64,000 bases of DNA from Defluviitaleaceae bacterium (lineage in GTDB: Bacteria; Bacillota; Clostridia; Lachnospirales; WRAX01). Shown in pieces: positions 25,571 to 34,344 of this stretch (positions within the stretch are counted from its first letter, which is position 1; every line of letters starts with the position of its first letter). The notes beneath the pieces were generated by a model. It saw nothing but the letters and a program-made list of their open reading frames with translations. It was not told where the DNA came from and did not search any database. Where the stretch lies: assembly GCA_009780415.1 (NCBI GenBank), contig WRAC01000001.1:1-64000 (forward strand), given 5' to 3'. A program made the position numbers and the translations under genes.

Positions 25571-25966
25571 GTGAAAAAACCTGATAAAACCGCCGTTATG
25601 CGGATTGCTGTCCTTAGCGCGCTGCTCATCGCCGCCTACATAGCCTTCAACCGGCGGGAGGAAATTTTTCTGCGTATTATAAACGGGATATCGCTGGCGG
25701 GCATTGGGAACGTCCTGCTGGGTTTTGGCTGTATGATAAGGAACAGCGGGCAGTTCAGGCTTCTGGGCTACCGCGGTTACGCAAACCATACAGGCGAGCT
25801 GAAGAAACGCGTCGCCTCCGGCGAACTGCCCGAAGACACCGATATCCCTACATTCAACGAATACAGCGCGTCAAAATACGAAAAAAAGTGGCGGTTCCTG
25901 CCGTTTTTAATAGTCGGGGCGCCGCTGACGGCGGCTGCTGTTATACTGTCAATAATATACATGTAG
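25571..25966 (+). CDS. DUF3899-like small membrane protein
   Basis: 131 residues with three hydrophobic segments (about 10-25, 36-56 and 105-128). Same plan as the protein at 2564-2941: 'IGNVLLGFGCMIRNSGQFRLLGYRGY' against 'IGIFHVSIGFCVYVRNAGLFKLFSYASY', and a C-terminal 'FLPFLIVGAPL' helix. Divergent from a family-5 binding protein and nine bases before yebC. Function unknown. Confidence 0.75.
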   Translation: MKKPDKTAVMRIAVLSALLIAAYIAFNRREEIFLRIINGISLAGIGNVLLGFGCMIRNSGQFRLLGYRGYANHTGELKKRVASGELPEDTDIPTFNEYSASKYEKKWRFLPFLIVGAPLTAAAVILSIIYM

Positions 25967-25975
25967 GAGGCTCAC

Positions 25976-26713
25976 ATGGCGGGCCATTCAAAATTCTCAA
26001 ACATCAAGCATAAAAAGGAACGCGCGGACGCCGTCAAGGGCAAGATTTTTACGAAGCTCGGACGCGAGATCGCCGTCGCCGTAAAAAGCGGCGGGCCTGA
26101 CCCCGCCTCCAACATGACGCTGAAGAACATTATATTAAAAGCCAAGGCCAGCAACATGCCGAACGACACCATAGACCGCAGCATAAAGAAAGCCGGCGGC
26201 GACCCGGGCGCGATCAACTATGACAGCGTAATCTACGAGGGTTACGGCCCGAACGGAGTCGCCGTTATGGCGGAGGCGCTGACCGACAACAAAAACCGCG
26301 CCGCCGCCAATGTCCGCAACGCCTTCACCAAGGGCGGCGGGAGCATCGGCGCGATGGGCTGCGTCAGCTATATGTTCGCGAGGCAGGGCGTTATTTTAAT
26401 TGAGGCCGGACAGGACGGGGGCCTGTCCGCCGACGGCTTGATGGAGCTGGCGCTGGACGCGGGCGCGGAGGATTTTATTGCCGGGGACGACGGCTATGAA
26501 ATCCTCACGGGCGCGGACGGCAATGTGTTCGGCGCGGTTTCGGACGCGCTGTCCGGGAAGGGCATACAGCCCGTTTCCGCTGAAATTACCATGGTTCCGG
26601 CGGTTTATGTATCCTTGACGGACGCCGGCGACCTGAAAAGGATGAATAAGCTTCTGGAGCTACTGGACGATGAGGATGATGTTACCAATGTCTATCACAA
26701 CTGGGAGCAATAA
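25976..26713 (+). CDS. yebC: YebC/PmpR family DNA-binding regulator / translation factor
   Basis: 245 residues, full length. Opens MAGHSKFSNIKHKKERADA and carries the family's AVKSGGPDPASNMTLK and IDRSIKKAGG. Members bind DNA and some relieve ribosome stalling at proline stretches. AGGAGGCT precedes the ATG. Following the DUF3899 gene by nine bases and two bases before the DnaD-like gene, it is part of an operon. Confidence 0.96.
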   Translation: MAGHSKFSNIKHKKERADAVKGKIFTKLGREIAVAVKSGGPDPASNMTLKNIILKAKASNMPNDTIDRSIKKAGGDPGAINYDSVIYEGYGPNGVAVMAEALTDNKNRAAANVRNAFTKGGGSIGAMGCVSYMFARQGVILIEAGQDGGLSADGLMELALDAGAEDFIAGDDGYEILTGADGNVFGAVSDALSGKGIQPVSAEITMVPAVYVSLTDAGDLKRMNKLLELLDDEDDVTNVYHNWEQ

Positions 26714-26714
26714 C

Positions 26715-27659
26715 ATGACTCCCGTACCGGATATCATTATAGACGAGCATTTAACGCGGGCGAAACCCGAGTATATCGCGGTCTGCCTGTATATTTTACG
26801 CTGGCGCAAGGAAGCCGCCAATCAGGAGCCCTCGATTGAGAGAACCGCCATGGCGCTTGGGCTTACCAACAGCGCCGTGGCCGACGCGCTTATGTATTGG
26901 GCCGGCTTTGGATTTAACCTGGCGCATAAGCCGCCGGAAACCGCGCGGCTTCTCAACCGCCCCGCCTACAGCGTCGGGGAGATTGAGAAAGCCGCCGGAA
27001 GCTCCGACGACGTGCGCTTTATGTTTGGCATGGCCGAACGGATATTCGGCAAGCCGCTTACCTACAACGACATGAGCCTGCTTATGGGCTTTTACGACTG
27101 GCTGGCGCTGCCCGTCCCCGTCATAGAGGTTTTGCTGGATTACTGCGTTTCCAGCAACAAGAAAAACAGCCGTTACCTGGAAAAAGTCGCCATAAACTGG
27201 GCCGACAGCGGCATAACAACCGTTGACGAGGCCGAGGCCTATATTAAAACCTGGGGAAACGATTACCGCGAGATCCTCAAGGCATTCGGGCATTCGCGCC
27301 GCGACCCCACCTCAAAGGAAGTCGCGTATATGCGCAAATGGCTGCGCGAATATGAGCTGCCCCTTGAACTGGTTCTTGAGGCCTGCGGCGCCACGGTGAT
27401 AAATACCGGGGGCACGAGCTTTGCGTACGCGGACAGCATCATTGAGAATTGGCGCAAAAAGGGCATAACAACCCTGGAGCAGGTCAAGGCCGACGACCAG
27501 GCCTTCCGTGACGGCAAGGCGTCCGTTGAGCGGATGGAGAAACCGGCGCCCGCCGCCCGCCAGAAATCCCGGTTTGCCAACTACAAAGGGCGTGAATGGG
27601 ATTTCGCTGAATTGGAGCGGCTTGCCGCGGAATATGCGGACAAGGCGGCGGAGGGTTAG
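26715..27659 (+). CDS. DnaD-domain replication initiation protein
   Basis: About 314 residues. N-terminal winged-helix part, then two DnaB_2/DnaD-type C-terminal modules, each with the family pattern: 'AERIFGKPLTYNDMSLLMGFYDWLALPVPVIEVLLDYCV' and 'KAFGHSRRDPTSKEVAYMRKWLREYELPLELVLEACG'; both are followed by 'ADSGITT'/'RKKGITT'-like segments (YxxxWxxxGI type). Primosome protein that helps load the replicative helicase. Directly followed by a DnaC/DnaI-like ATPase, its usual partner. ATG 26715 is two bases after yebC; an earlier in-frame start overlaps it. Confidence 0.92.
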   Translation: MTPVPDIIIDEHLTRAKPEYIAVCLYILRWRKEAANQEPSIERTAMALGLTNSAVADALMYWAGFGFNLAHKPPETARLLNRPAYSVGEIEKAAGSSDDVRFMFGMAERIFGKPLTYNDMSLLMGFYDWLALPVPVIEVLLDYCVSSNKKNSRYLEKVAINWADSGITTVDEAEAYIKTWGNDYREILKAFGHSRRDPTSKEVAYMRKWLREYELPLELVLEACGATVINTGGTSFAYADSIIENWRKKGITTLEQVKADDQAFRDGKASVERMEKPAPAARQKSRFANYKGREWDFAELERLAAEYADKAAEG

Positions 27660-27662
27660 CAT

Positions 27663-28655
27663 ATGTCAACACAGGTTGTAAACGAAGTTCTGCGCGAGTT
27701 TGAAAGGCGCAGGGATAAGGCCTCCGCGCTGCGCGAGGCGCGTTTGGCGGAAATATACGGAGCCGCGCCCCGGATAAAGGAAATTGACGAACGGCTGGTT
27801 ATGCTTGGCATCGAGGTGTCGCGCGCCGTTTTAACCGGCGGGGACGCCGCCGCGCTGACCGCGGAGCTGGCGCGCGAAAGCGAAGCCCTGAACGCCGAGA
27901 AACAAAGGATTTTGGCGCAGCTTGACGGCTTGCGCGAAAATTATCTGGACGGGGTTTACGCCTGCGCTCTGTGCAAGGACACGGGTTACGAGGGTAACGC
28001 GCGCTGCGCGTGTTTCCGCCAGCGGCTTATTGAGGGGCATTACCGGTTTTCCAACCTGAATAAGGTCTTAAAGAAGGAGAATTTCGAAAGCTTTGATATT
28101 GAGCTGTTTTCTCCCGATACCGACCCAAAGACGGGCGTTTCCGCCAGAAACGTTATGGTCAAAAACCTTAACATTGCCAAGCGTTTCGTGGAAAATTTCA
28201 GCGATAAGGCCGAGAATCTGCTCCTGCACGGCATTTCCGGCCTTGGCAAAACCTTTATGTGCAACTGTGTGGCTAAGGCCCTTTTGGATCAAGGCCGCTC
28301 CGTCATCTACGTCACCAGCCCCCAGCTCTTCAAAATGGTCGAAAGCGCAAGGTTTGACAAAGACGACAGCGTCAGCGAAAAAGAGGTTTTCCTCGAAATG
28401 CTCCCCGAAGTGGATTTACTGATAATCGACGACCTGGGCACAGAGGTCTCAACCATAGTAACCACTTCCGAGCTGTTTAACATCCTGAACTCGCGCCTGC
28501 TGCACAACCGTTCCACCATAATCTCCACAAACTACAGTGTCCCGGAGATAACCAACATTTATTCCGACAGGATCACATCGCGCCTGTTCGGCAACTACAT
28601 CATATGCAGTTTTACGGGCGAGGATTTAAGGATAAAGACAAGGTATAAAACATAA
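27663..28655 (+). CDS. DnaC/DnaI-like helicase-loader ATPase
   Basis: 330 residues. A helical N-terminal region (about 1-100) leads to a zinc-ribbon-like CALCKDTGYEG...CACFRQ, then an AAA+ domain with Walker A GISGLGKTFMCN, Walker B LLIIDDLGTE, sensor-1-like ISTNY and a C-terminal arginine (DRITSRLFG). This is the DnaC/DnaI/IstB group that delivers DnaB-type helicase to DNA. The zinc site fits chromosomal DnaI-type loaders of Clostridia rather than transposon IstB. GAGGG lies seven bases ahead of the ATG. Confidence 0.93.
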   Translation: MSTQVVNEVLREFERRRDKASALREARLAEIYGAAPRIKEIDERLVMLGIEVSRAVLTGGDAAALTAELARESEALNAEKQRILAQLDGLRENYLDGVYACALCKDTGYEGNARCACFRQRLIEGHYRFSNLNKVLKKENFESFDIELFSPDTDPKTGVSARNVMVKNLNIAKRFVENFSDKAENLLLHGISGLGKTFMCNCVAKALLDQGRSVIYVTSPQLFKMVESARFDKDDSVSEKEVFLEMLPEVDLLIIDDLGTEVSTIVTTSELFNILNSRLLHNRSTIISTNYSVPEITNIYSDRITSRLFGNYIICSFTGEDLRIKTRYKT

Positions 28656-28679
28656 TGACGCGCTTTGCCCGCCCGCGCC

Positions 28680-31097
28680 CTAGCCCCGCAAAACCGCCCC
28701 AAACCGCTTTTTCAGCGCGTCCAGCACGGCCTGCACCGTCTCCGACGTCTCCGCGTCGGTAAGCGTCCGCGCGGGATGGCGGAAATGCATCGAAAACGCC
28801 AGGGAACGCTTGCCCGGCTCTATCCCGGCCCCCGTATACGCGTCGAAGAACGCCGCTTCCTCAAGGAATTCGCCGCCCGTTTCGCGTATCGCGGCAAGGA
28901 TATCGCCTACGGTATGGGCGTTGTCCGTAATCAGCGCAATGTCCCTGCGCATGGCGGGGAAGCGCGGCAGCGGATTGTACGCGGGCTGTTCAGCGCGGGC
29001 GAAGAGCGCGTCAAGGTACAGGGCGCAGACATAAGCGCGCGTATCAAGCCCGTAATCCTCACGGACAGCCGGGTGAACCTCGCCGATAAAGCCCGCGAAC
29101 ACGCCGTCCACGGCAATACAGGCCTTTCTCCCCGGATGAAGGAACGGAAGGTCTGTCGCATGCGGCGCGCCCTTAACCTCCTGCTCCCGCACAAACGCCG
29201 TCTTATTCGGATCCGCGCCGATCTTGCCCGCAACATACTCCGCCGCGCCTTTTATATCGTAAAAATCCCTGTTTCCGTACAGCCCCATGGTCACGATGTC
29301 AAGCTCGTCCGGCAGCTCCGTCATCGGAACGGATTTCGGCAGGTATACGCGGGCTATCTCGTACAGCGCGGCCTCCTCGTTCCGCCGGTTGTAATTAAGC
29401 GCAAGTGAGGTGAGCATCGCCGGGACCGTGGTAGTCCGCATGATGCCGTACTCCTCGCCCAGCGGGTTTTTAATGACGGCCGCGCGGCGCAAACCGCTGT
29501 TTCCGTCAAATCTTAAACGGTCAAAAACCGCCGGGCTTTCAAACGCGAAGCTGAGCGCCTCATGATAGCCCAGGGCCGACATAGCCTCCCTGACCCGGTC
29601 ACGGAGAAGCTGCCGGTCATTTTTTTTGCCTATGCCGGAGGAGCCGGCAAGGGTCGTTTCGATGTTGTCATATCCGTACAGCCGCGCCACTTCCTCGGCG
29701 ATATCGGCTTCGGCGATTAAGTCTGGGCGGAAGGTCGGGATTTTTGCCGCGCCGTCCTTTGCGGATATCCCAAGCCGCGCAAGGAAACCCTCTATTTCGG
29801 CGTCCGTAAGCTTCAAGCCCAGCAGGGCGTTTATCTTATTCCCATTATACCGTACTTCCCAAGGCTCACGCACGCCGGGATACGCATCCACAGCACCCTT
29901 AACGACGCTGCCCGCGCCGATTTGCTCAATCAGCTCAGCGGCGCGGTTTATTGCCGTAAGCGCAAGGTTTGGGTCAAGGCGTTTCTCAAATTTGGCGGAG
30001 GAATCTGTGCGCATGCCCAGTTTTTTTGCCGTCAGGCGGACATTTATGCCGTTGAAGTTGGCGGATTCAAGCAGAACGGCCCCCGCAACGCCCGTGATCA
30101 TCGAATCCTCGCCGCCCATAACCCCCGCTACGGCAAGGCCGCGCTCTTTATCCGCTATAACCAGCATGGAGGGGTCAAGGCTCCGCGCCGTGCCGTCCAG
30201 CGTGGTCAAAACCTCGCCGGGCCGCGCGTTCCGCACAATAATCTCGCCGCCGCGCACACAGCCTATGTCAAAGGCGTGCATGGGCTGGCCCAGCTCAAGC
30301 ATCACGTAATTCGTTACGTCCACGATATTGTTTATCGGGCGAAGCCCCGCCGCCGTAAGCCTGTGCCGCAGCCATTGGGGAGAAGGCCCGATTTTCACGT
30401 TCCGCACAACCCTGGCGCAGTACCTTGGGCAAAGCTCCGGGTTGTCGATCCTTACCTTAATAAAGTCGCCGACGTCGTTTCCGGCGGTCTCTCCGGGGTT
30501 GATTTCCCCGGCTTTAAGCGGGCGGTTAAAAGTGGCGGCGGCCTCACGCGCTATGCCCAGAACGGAGAAGCAATCCGGCCGGTTGCTTGTAAGCTCAAAC
30601 TCCACAACGTCCTCGCGCAGTTCCAGGATAGGCGCGGGGTCCGCACCCAGCTCCACAGGCTCCGCGAACACGTAAATCCCGTCCTCGGGCGCTTCGGGAT
30701 AGCTGTCGCGGTCATAACCCAGCTCCTCGATGGAGCACAGCATCCCGTCGCTTAATTCCCCGCGCAGCTCGCCCGCCGCAATCACCTTGTTACCCGCCAA
30801 AACCGCGCCGTCAAGGGCAACGGGCACATAATCGCCCGCTTTCAAATTCGTCGCCGCCGTAACGATCTGCACAGGCTCGGCGCGCCCTGTGTCAATTTTG
30901 GTTATCAGCAGCTTATCCGCGCCGGGATGCTTGTCTATGGACAAAACGCGCCCCGTCACAACGCCCGTGATATCCGCGCCCAGCGCCTCAAAACCCTCCG
31001 CTTTGGAACCGCTCATGGTCATGCGGTCCATAAACGTCTTTATATCCACATCGCCAAGGTCAACGAAATCATTCAGCCATGTCATCGGTATTTTCAT
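28680..31097 (-). CDS. pheT: phenylalanyl-tRNA synthetase beta subunit
   Basis: 805 residues, normal bacterial length. MKIPMTWLNDFVDL start; tRNA-binding/EMAP domain (about 40-150); B3/B4 editing domain with PRYCARVV; B5 domain; core domain with AMLTSLALNYNRR; C-terminal ferredoxin-like anticodon-binding domain ending in 'PARTLTDAETSE'. It forms an (alpha-beta)2 enzyme with PheS. ATG 31097 has GGAGG eight bases ahead. PheS is not in the window: the gene upstream on this strand is a Sua5-type gene. Confidence 0.97.
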   Translation of the reverse strand: MKIPMTWLNDFVDLGDVDIKTFMDRMTMSGSKAEGFEALGADITGVVTGRVLSIDKHPGADKLLITKIDTGRAEPVQIVTAATNLKAGDYVPVALDGAVLAGNKVIAAGELRGELSDGMLCSIEELGYDRDSYPEAPEDGIYVFAEPVELGADPAPILELREDVVEFELTSNRPDCFSVLGIAREAAATFNRPLKAGEINPGETAGNDVGDFIKVRIDNPELCPRYCARVVRNVKIGPSPQWLRHRLTAAGLRPINNIVDVTNYVMLELGQPMHAFDIGCVRGGEIIVRNARPGEVLTTLDGTARSLDPSMLVIADKERGLAVAGVMGGEDSMITGVAGAVLLESANFNGINVRLTAKKLGMRTDSSAKFEKRLDPNLALTAINRAAELIEQIGAGSVVKGAVDAYPGVREPWEVRYNGNKINALLGLKLTDAEIEGFLARLGISAKDGAAKIPTFRPDLIAEADIAEEVARLYGYDNIETTLAGSSGIGKKNDRQLLRDRVREAMSALGYHEALSFAFESPAVFDRLRFDGNSGLRRAAVIKNPLGEEYGIMRTTTVPAMLTSLALNYNRRNEEAALYEIARVYLPKSVPMTELPDELDIVTMGLYGNRDFYDIKGAAEYVAGKIGADPNKTAFVREQEVKGAPHATDLPFLHPGRKACIAVDGVFAGFIGEVHPAVREDYGLDTRAYVCALYLDALFARAEQPAYNPLPRFPAMRRDIALITDNAHTVGDILAAIRETGGEFLEEAAFFDAYTGAGIEPGKRSLAFSMHFRHPARTLTDAETSETVQAVLDALKKRFGAVLRG

Positions 31098-31158
31098 TGC
31101 TAAAACCTCCACAATCCAATAATTCTTTTGCTTTCAGAAACCCTTTCCCCTGTCTTTC

Positions 31159-32196
31159 CTATAATTTCACAATATTGTAGCCCGACGCCTTCTCCAGCCT
31201 GTTCATGACGCTCAACCCCAGCTCCGTATCGTAAAACGCCTCGGAGTAAACCCGCGCCGCGCCCCAAAGGTCAAACCGCCGCAGCGCGCCGAACAGCGAA
31301 CGCGCGATAGTTTCGGGCTGCGCGCGGCTTCCGGCGGAAATCACCCGGGCGTTTTTATATAAATCAGCTGTCTCATCCGATGCGAATACGCCCAGCTTCT
31401 CCGCGCCAAGCCCGGATTCCCGGCACATATTATTAATATACTCAACCGTTTTCCCGGCAGAGCCGTCCACAATGATAAGCTCCGCCAGCGGCGCGTAGTG
31501 GGCGTACCTCATGCCGGGCGCCTCCGGCGTGTCCAGCGTGGCGGGGCTTTGGGAAATCCCGTGCTTCAAGACGTTTTCGACCGTGCTCTTTGTAATAAAG
31601 CCCGGGCGCAGAAGGCGCGGTTCGCCGGTCATGTCGATTATCGTCGATTCTATCCCCACCGGGCAGGGGCCGCCGTCAAGGACGGCATCCACGCGCCCGT
31701 CCAGGTCTTGTTTCACATGGTCGGCGCCCGTCGGGCTCGGGCGGCCCGAGATATTCGCGCTGGGCGCGGCAACGGGCGTTCCGGCGGCTTGGATGAGCCT
31801 TCGCGCAATCGGATGGGCGGGACAGCGCACGGCAACCGTGCCGCGCTTTCCCGTAGCCGCCAGCGGTATCGAGGGGCCTTTTGGAAATATCATGGTCAGC
31901 GGGCCGGGCCAAAAGGCCTCCATCAGAAGCCGCGCCGACTCCGACAACGCCGAAACGCAGACCGCCAATTCGTTTACCGACGCTATATGCACAATCAGCG
32001 GGTTATCGCAGGGGCGGCCCTTGGCTTCGTAAATCCTCAGCAAGGCTTTCTCGTCAAAAACGTTCGCGCCCAGCCCGTAGACCGTCTCCGTCGGAAAAGC
32101 GACCAGCCCGCCGCCCTTAATGATCCCTGCGCAATGCGCCAAAACCTTGTCGTTATGCGGTTCGTCGCCGGGAATAATGTTCAGGTATTCCGTCAT
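31159..32196 (-). CDS. L-threonylcarbamoyladenylate synthase (Sua5 type)
   Basis: About 345 residues. It makes threonylcarbamoyl-AMP from threonine, bicarbonate and ATP for t6A37 of tRNA. YrdC domain (about 10-200) with [31 protein letters not shown] and [11 protein letters not shown]; then the Sua5-specific C-terminal domain with the linker '[17 protein letters not shown]'. ATG 32196 overlaps the previous stop by ATGA, so the two genes are coupled. Confidence 0.95.
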   Translation of the reverse strand: MTEYLNIIPGDEPHNDKVLAHCAGIIKGGGLVAFPTETVYGLGANVFDEKALLRIYEAKGRPCDNPLIVHIASVNELAVCVSALSESARLLMEAFWPGPLTMIFPKGPSIPLAATGKRGTVAVRCPAHPIARRLIQAAGTPVAAPSANISGRPSPTGADHVKQDLDGRVDAVLDGGPCPVGIESTIIDMTGEPRLLRPGFITKSTVENVLKHGISQSPATLDTPEAPGMRYAHYAPLAELIIVDGSAGKTVEYINNMCRESGLGAEKLGVFASDETADLYKNARVISAGSRAQPETIARSLFGALRRFDLWGAARVYSEAFYDTELGLSVMNRLEKASGYNIVKL

Positions 32197-32690
32197 GACG
32201 ACCCGCAGCATTTCTTGTATTTTTTACCCGAGCCGCATGCGCACGGGTCGTTCCGCCCGGGCTTCTCTCCGGCGACATAGGTGCCGGACCGGCGCTGCTC
32301 CTCTATCATGCGCTCCTGCGCCGCAACGTCGAAAAACGCGCTCCACTGCGGCAAAGTGTACAAATGCCGGGCTTTGTACTCAACCATTTTCCTGAATAAT
32401 TTTTCGTAATCAAACTTTATGTCAATAATATAGTCCTCTGTTATTGATTCCGCGTCAATTTCAGAATCTATCGCCCCGCCGATGCCATCCAAAAAACCCA
32501 CGGCGTGTTCGGGCTTCAACCCGTATTTTTTAGCAAATTCCATAAGCGGCGCATTCAACGCGCCCTGCCCTTCCGTCAGCAAATCCTCATAAATCCGCGT
32601 TTCAACCGGCATATATGTTTTCCAAAACGTCTTGTCGCTCTGCCCCTGGCTGTCATAGGCGGCCTTTATCCATGCCTCGTATAAACTCAT
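32193..32690 (-). CDS. SEC-C metal-binding domain protein
   Basis: 165 residues. A helical N-terminal domain (about 1-135, [15 protein letters not shown]) is followed by the SecA-like zinc motif [19 protein letters not shown] at the C-terminus (CxC-8-CC). Small proteins of this build occur widely in Firmicutes; the tail may contact ribosomes or SecB-like partners. It is the first gene of a leftward pair with the Sua5-type gene. Function otherwise unknown. Confidence 0.85.
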   Translation of the reverse strand: MSLYEAWIKAAYDSQGQSDKTFWKTYMPVETRIYEDLLTEGQGALNAPLMEFAKKYGLKPEHAVGFLDGIGGAIDSEIDAESITEDYIIDIKFDYEKLFRKMVEYKARHLYTLPQWSAFFDVAAQERMIEEQRRSGTYVAGEKPGRNDPCACGSGKKYKKCCGSS

Positions 32691-32761
32691 TTCCTGTTCC
32701 CCTCTCTGTCAATACAAGATATTTTATAACACAAATTTGCTTTTGTCTATTTATCTTTAGA

Positions 32762-32795
32762 TTTTTTTGTGTTTTTTTGCGTTTTTTGTGGTTAA
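32762..32795 (+). repeat. dispersed T-rich repeat, copy 2
   Basis: Same TTTTTTTGTG/TTTTTTTGCG/TTTTTTGTGG/TTAAA series as copy 1, with a few changes, between the SEC-C gene and the L,D-transpeptidase gene. Confidence 0.65.
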
Positions 32796-32825
32796 ACTAA
32801 AAAGAAATGGGGTGGGAGTATAAAT

Positions 32826-33611
32826 ATCTTAGCCAATAAATTCGGAACCCTTGCTTGCGCATTGCTTTTCCTGTTTAACGCAAAGCTGCCTTATGTCACG
32901 AAAAACGCCGAGCCGCAGCCCGACTATAACAAAAGCGAAATAATCAATATGATCAAGGAAACCCGCGTGGAGGGCTGTGTGACCCAAATCGCGGCACTCC
33001 GCGCCGATATGTCGGACGCCGCGGCGGTGGTAACCCTTCTGCCCGCCGGGTCACAGGTCGAGATCCTGCGGGACAGCGGCGAAATCTGGTACTTGGTCCG
33101 CGGCTTGAACTCCGGCAAGCCCGGCTGGGTGAGGCGCGAAGCGCTGACCATCACGCCGGACGGCCCAACGGACACAACCCGCATGAACAAAACCCAGCTT
33201 GAGGATTACGCCAACATAATGGGATACAACAGCCAGACGCGCTTCCTCGTAGTCGTCGATATCAGCCGCCAGCAAACCCATGTGTTCAAGGGCGAAAAGC
33301 ATAAATGGGAGCTTATAGCGTCAATGGGCGTCTCCACCGGCAAAAACGAGTCGCCTACAGTGCGCGGCGACTTTAAGCTTACGGACAGGGGGCTTTGGTT
33401 TTACTCCGAACGCCTGCGCTCCGGCGCGAAATACTGGGTGCGTTTCGACGGGCCGTACCTCTTCCATTCCGTCGCAATGGACAGGGACGGCAACGTCACC
33501 GACGGCACGCTGGGCCGGAAAAGCTCCAACGGCTGCATCCGGCTGTCCGTTCCCGACGCCGAATGGTTCTACAAGAATGTGCCTGATAAAACTCGCGTAG
33601 TAATAATTTAA
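32826..33611 (+). CDS. secreted L,D-transpeptidase with SH3-like domain
   Basis: About 261 residues. A basic residue and hydrophobic stretch (NKFGTLACALLFLFNAKLP) act as signal/anchor; an SH3-like domain (about 45-105) is followed by a YkuD catalytic domain with HSVAMD and SSNGCIRLSVPDAEW (catalytic C in the SxNGCIRL motif). It should form 3-3 cross-links in peptidoglycan. The first standard start, TTG 32862, lies inside the hydrophobic stretch and has no ribosome site; GGTGGGAG (32811-32818) points to ATC 32826 (spacing seven) or ATA 32820. Start is uncertain. Confidence 0.88.
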   Translation: MLANKFGTLACALLFLFNAKLPYVTKNAEPQPDYNKSEIINMIKETRVEGCVTQIAALRADMSDAAAVVTLLPAGSQVEILRDSGEIWYLVRGLNSGKPGWVRREALTITPDGPTDTTRMNKTQLEDYANIMGYNSQTRFLVVVDISRQQTHVFKGEKHKWELIASMGVSTGKNESPTVRGDFKLTDRGLWFYSERLRSGAKYWVRFDGPYLFHSVAMDRDGNVTDGTLGRKSSNGCIRLSVPDAEWFYKNVPDKTRVVII

Positions 33612-33688
33612 TTTAATGCTACACTTTTCTCTTCCTTTCTCCGATATAAAAAGCGAGGATGGAATTCTTTTCAAGGAGGAGAAAGTTT

Positions 33689-34273
33689 ATGAAGGTATCC
33701 AACAATACCAATACCCACGCGCAAACCGCCGCTCCTGCCGCAAACGACAATAAACAGGCGAACAATAAGCCCGCCGAAACAAAGCCGGCTTCAAACAGCC
33801 CCGCAGCCGAGTTTACAAGGTCTAAAAACCCTGTCGACAGGGCCGCGATAGACAGGCTTTTGAGGGAAAGCGACAATCAGGCGCAGATGTTCGAGAAGCT
33901 TGTATCCAGCGTCTTCAACAAACAGGGCCGCAACTTTGCCAAGGCTTGGGGCGCCGCCGAAAAGTCGGGCAACCTGAAGTCCTTGTTCCAAAACTTAAAC
34001 GTCGATGCCGCCACGCGTGACAAAGCCCGCGAAATGGTTTCCGATGACGGGTATTTCGGCGTTAAGCAGACATCCGAGCGGCTTCTCAGCTTCGCCAAGG
34101 CCTACGCCGGGGACGACCCCGCTAAAATAGCCGAGATGCGCAGCGCCTTCGAAAAAGGCTTCAAAGCCGCCGAAAAAGCCTGGGGCGGCAAGCTTCCCGA
34201 AATATCCTACAAAACCCACGAAGCGGTAATGAAAGGCTTCGACGAAATGGAAGCAAACGCCCGCAAAGCCTGA
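33689..34273 (+). CDS. hypothetical helical protein, unstructured N-terminus
   Basis: About 194 residues. The first 45 are rich in N, A, T, P, K (intrinsically disordered), then two helical repeats: 'DRAAIDRLLRESDNQAQMFEKLVSSVFNKQG' and 'GDDPAKIAEMRSAFEKGFKAAEKAWGGKLPEISYKTHEAVMKGFDE'. No transmembrane segment or signal peptide. ATG 33689 has AAGGAGGAG seven bases ahead. A terminator follows. No family confidently recognised. Confidence 0.75.
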   Translation: MKVSNNTNTHAQTAAPAANDNKQANNKPAETKPASNSPAAEFTRSKNPVDRAAIDRLLRESDNQAQMFEKLVSSVFNKQGRNFAKAWGAAEKSGNLKSLFQNLNVDAATRDKAREMVSDDGYFGVKQTSERLLSFAKAYAGDDPAKIAEMRSAFEKGFKAAEKAWGGKLPEISYKTHEAVMKGFDEMEANARKA

Positions 34274-34299
34274 CATACCAATAACCAACAACCAAAGCA

Positions 34300-34327
34300 A
34301 AGGGTCCCCTCTAAAAAGGAGACCCTT
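34300..34327. terminator. terminator between convergent genes
   Basis: AAGGGTCCCCT (34300-34310) pairs with AGGAGACCCTT (34317-34327) with one mismatch; T-containing tracts on both sides. It would serve the rightward 33689 gene and leftward clpA. Confidence 0.7.
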
Positions 34328-34344
34328 CGCTTATCTTTTACCTA

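Noticed and set aside
31098-31158. T-box or pheS upstream of pheT
   Set aside because: The 61-base gap is too short and holds only the ribosome site.
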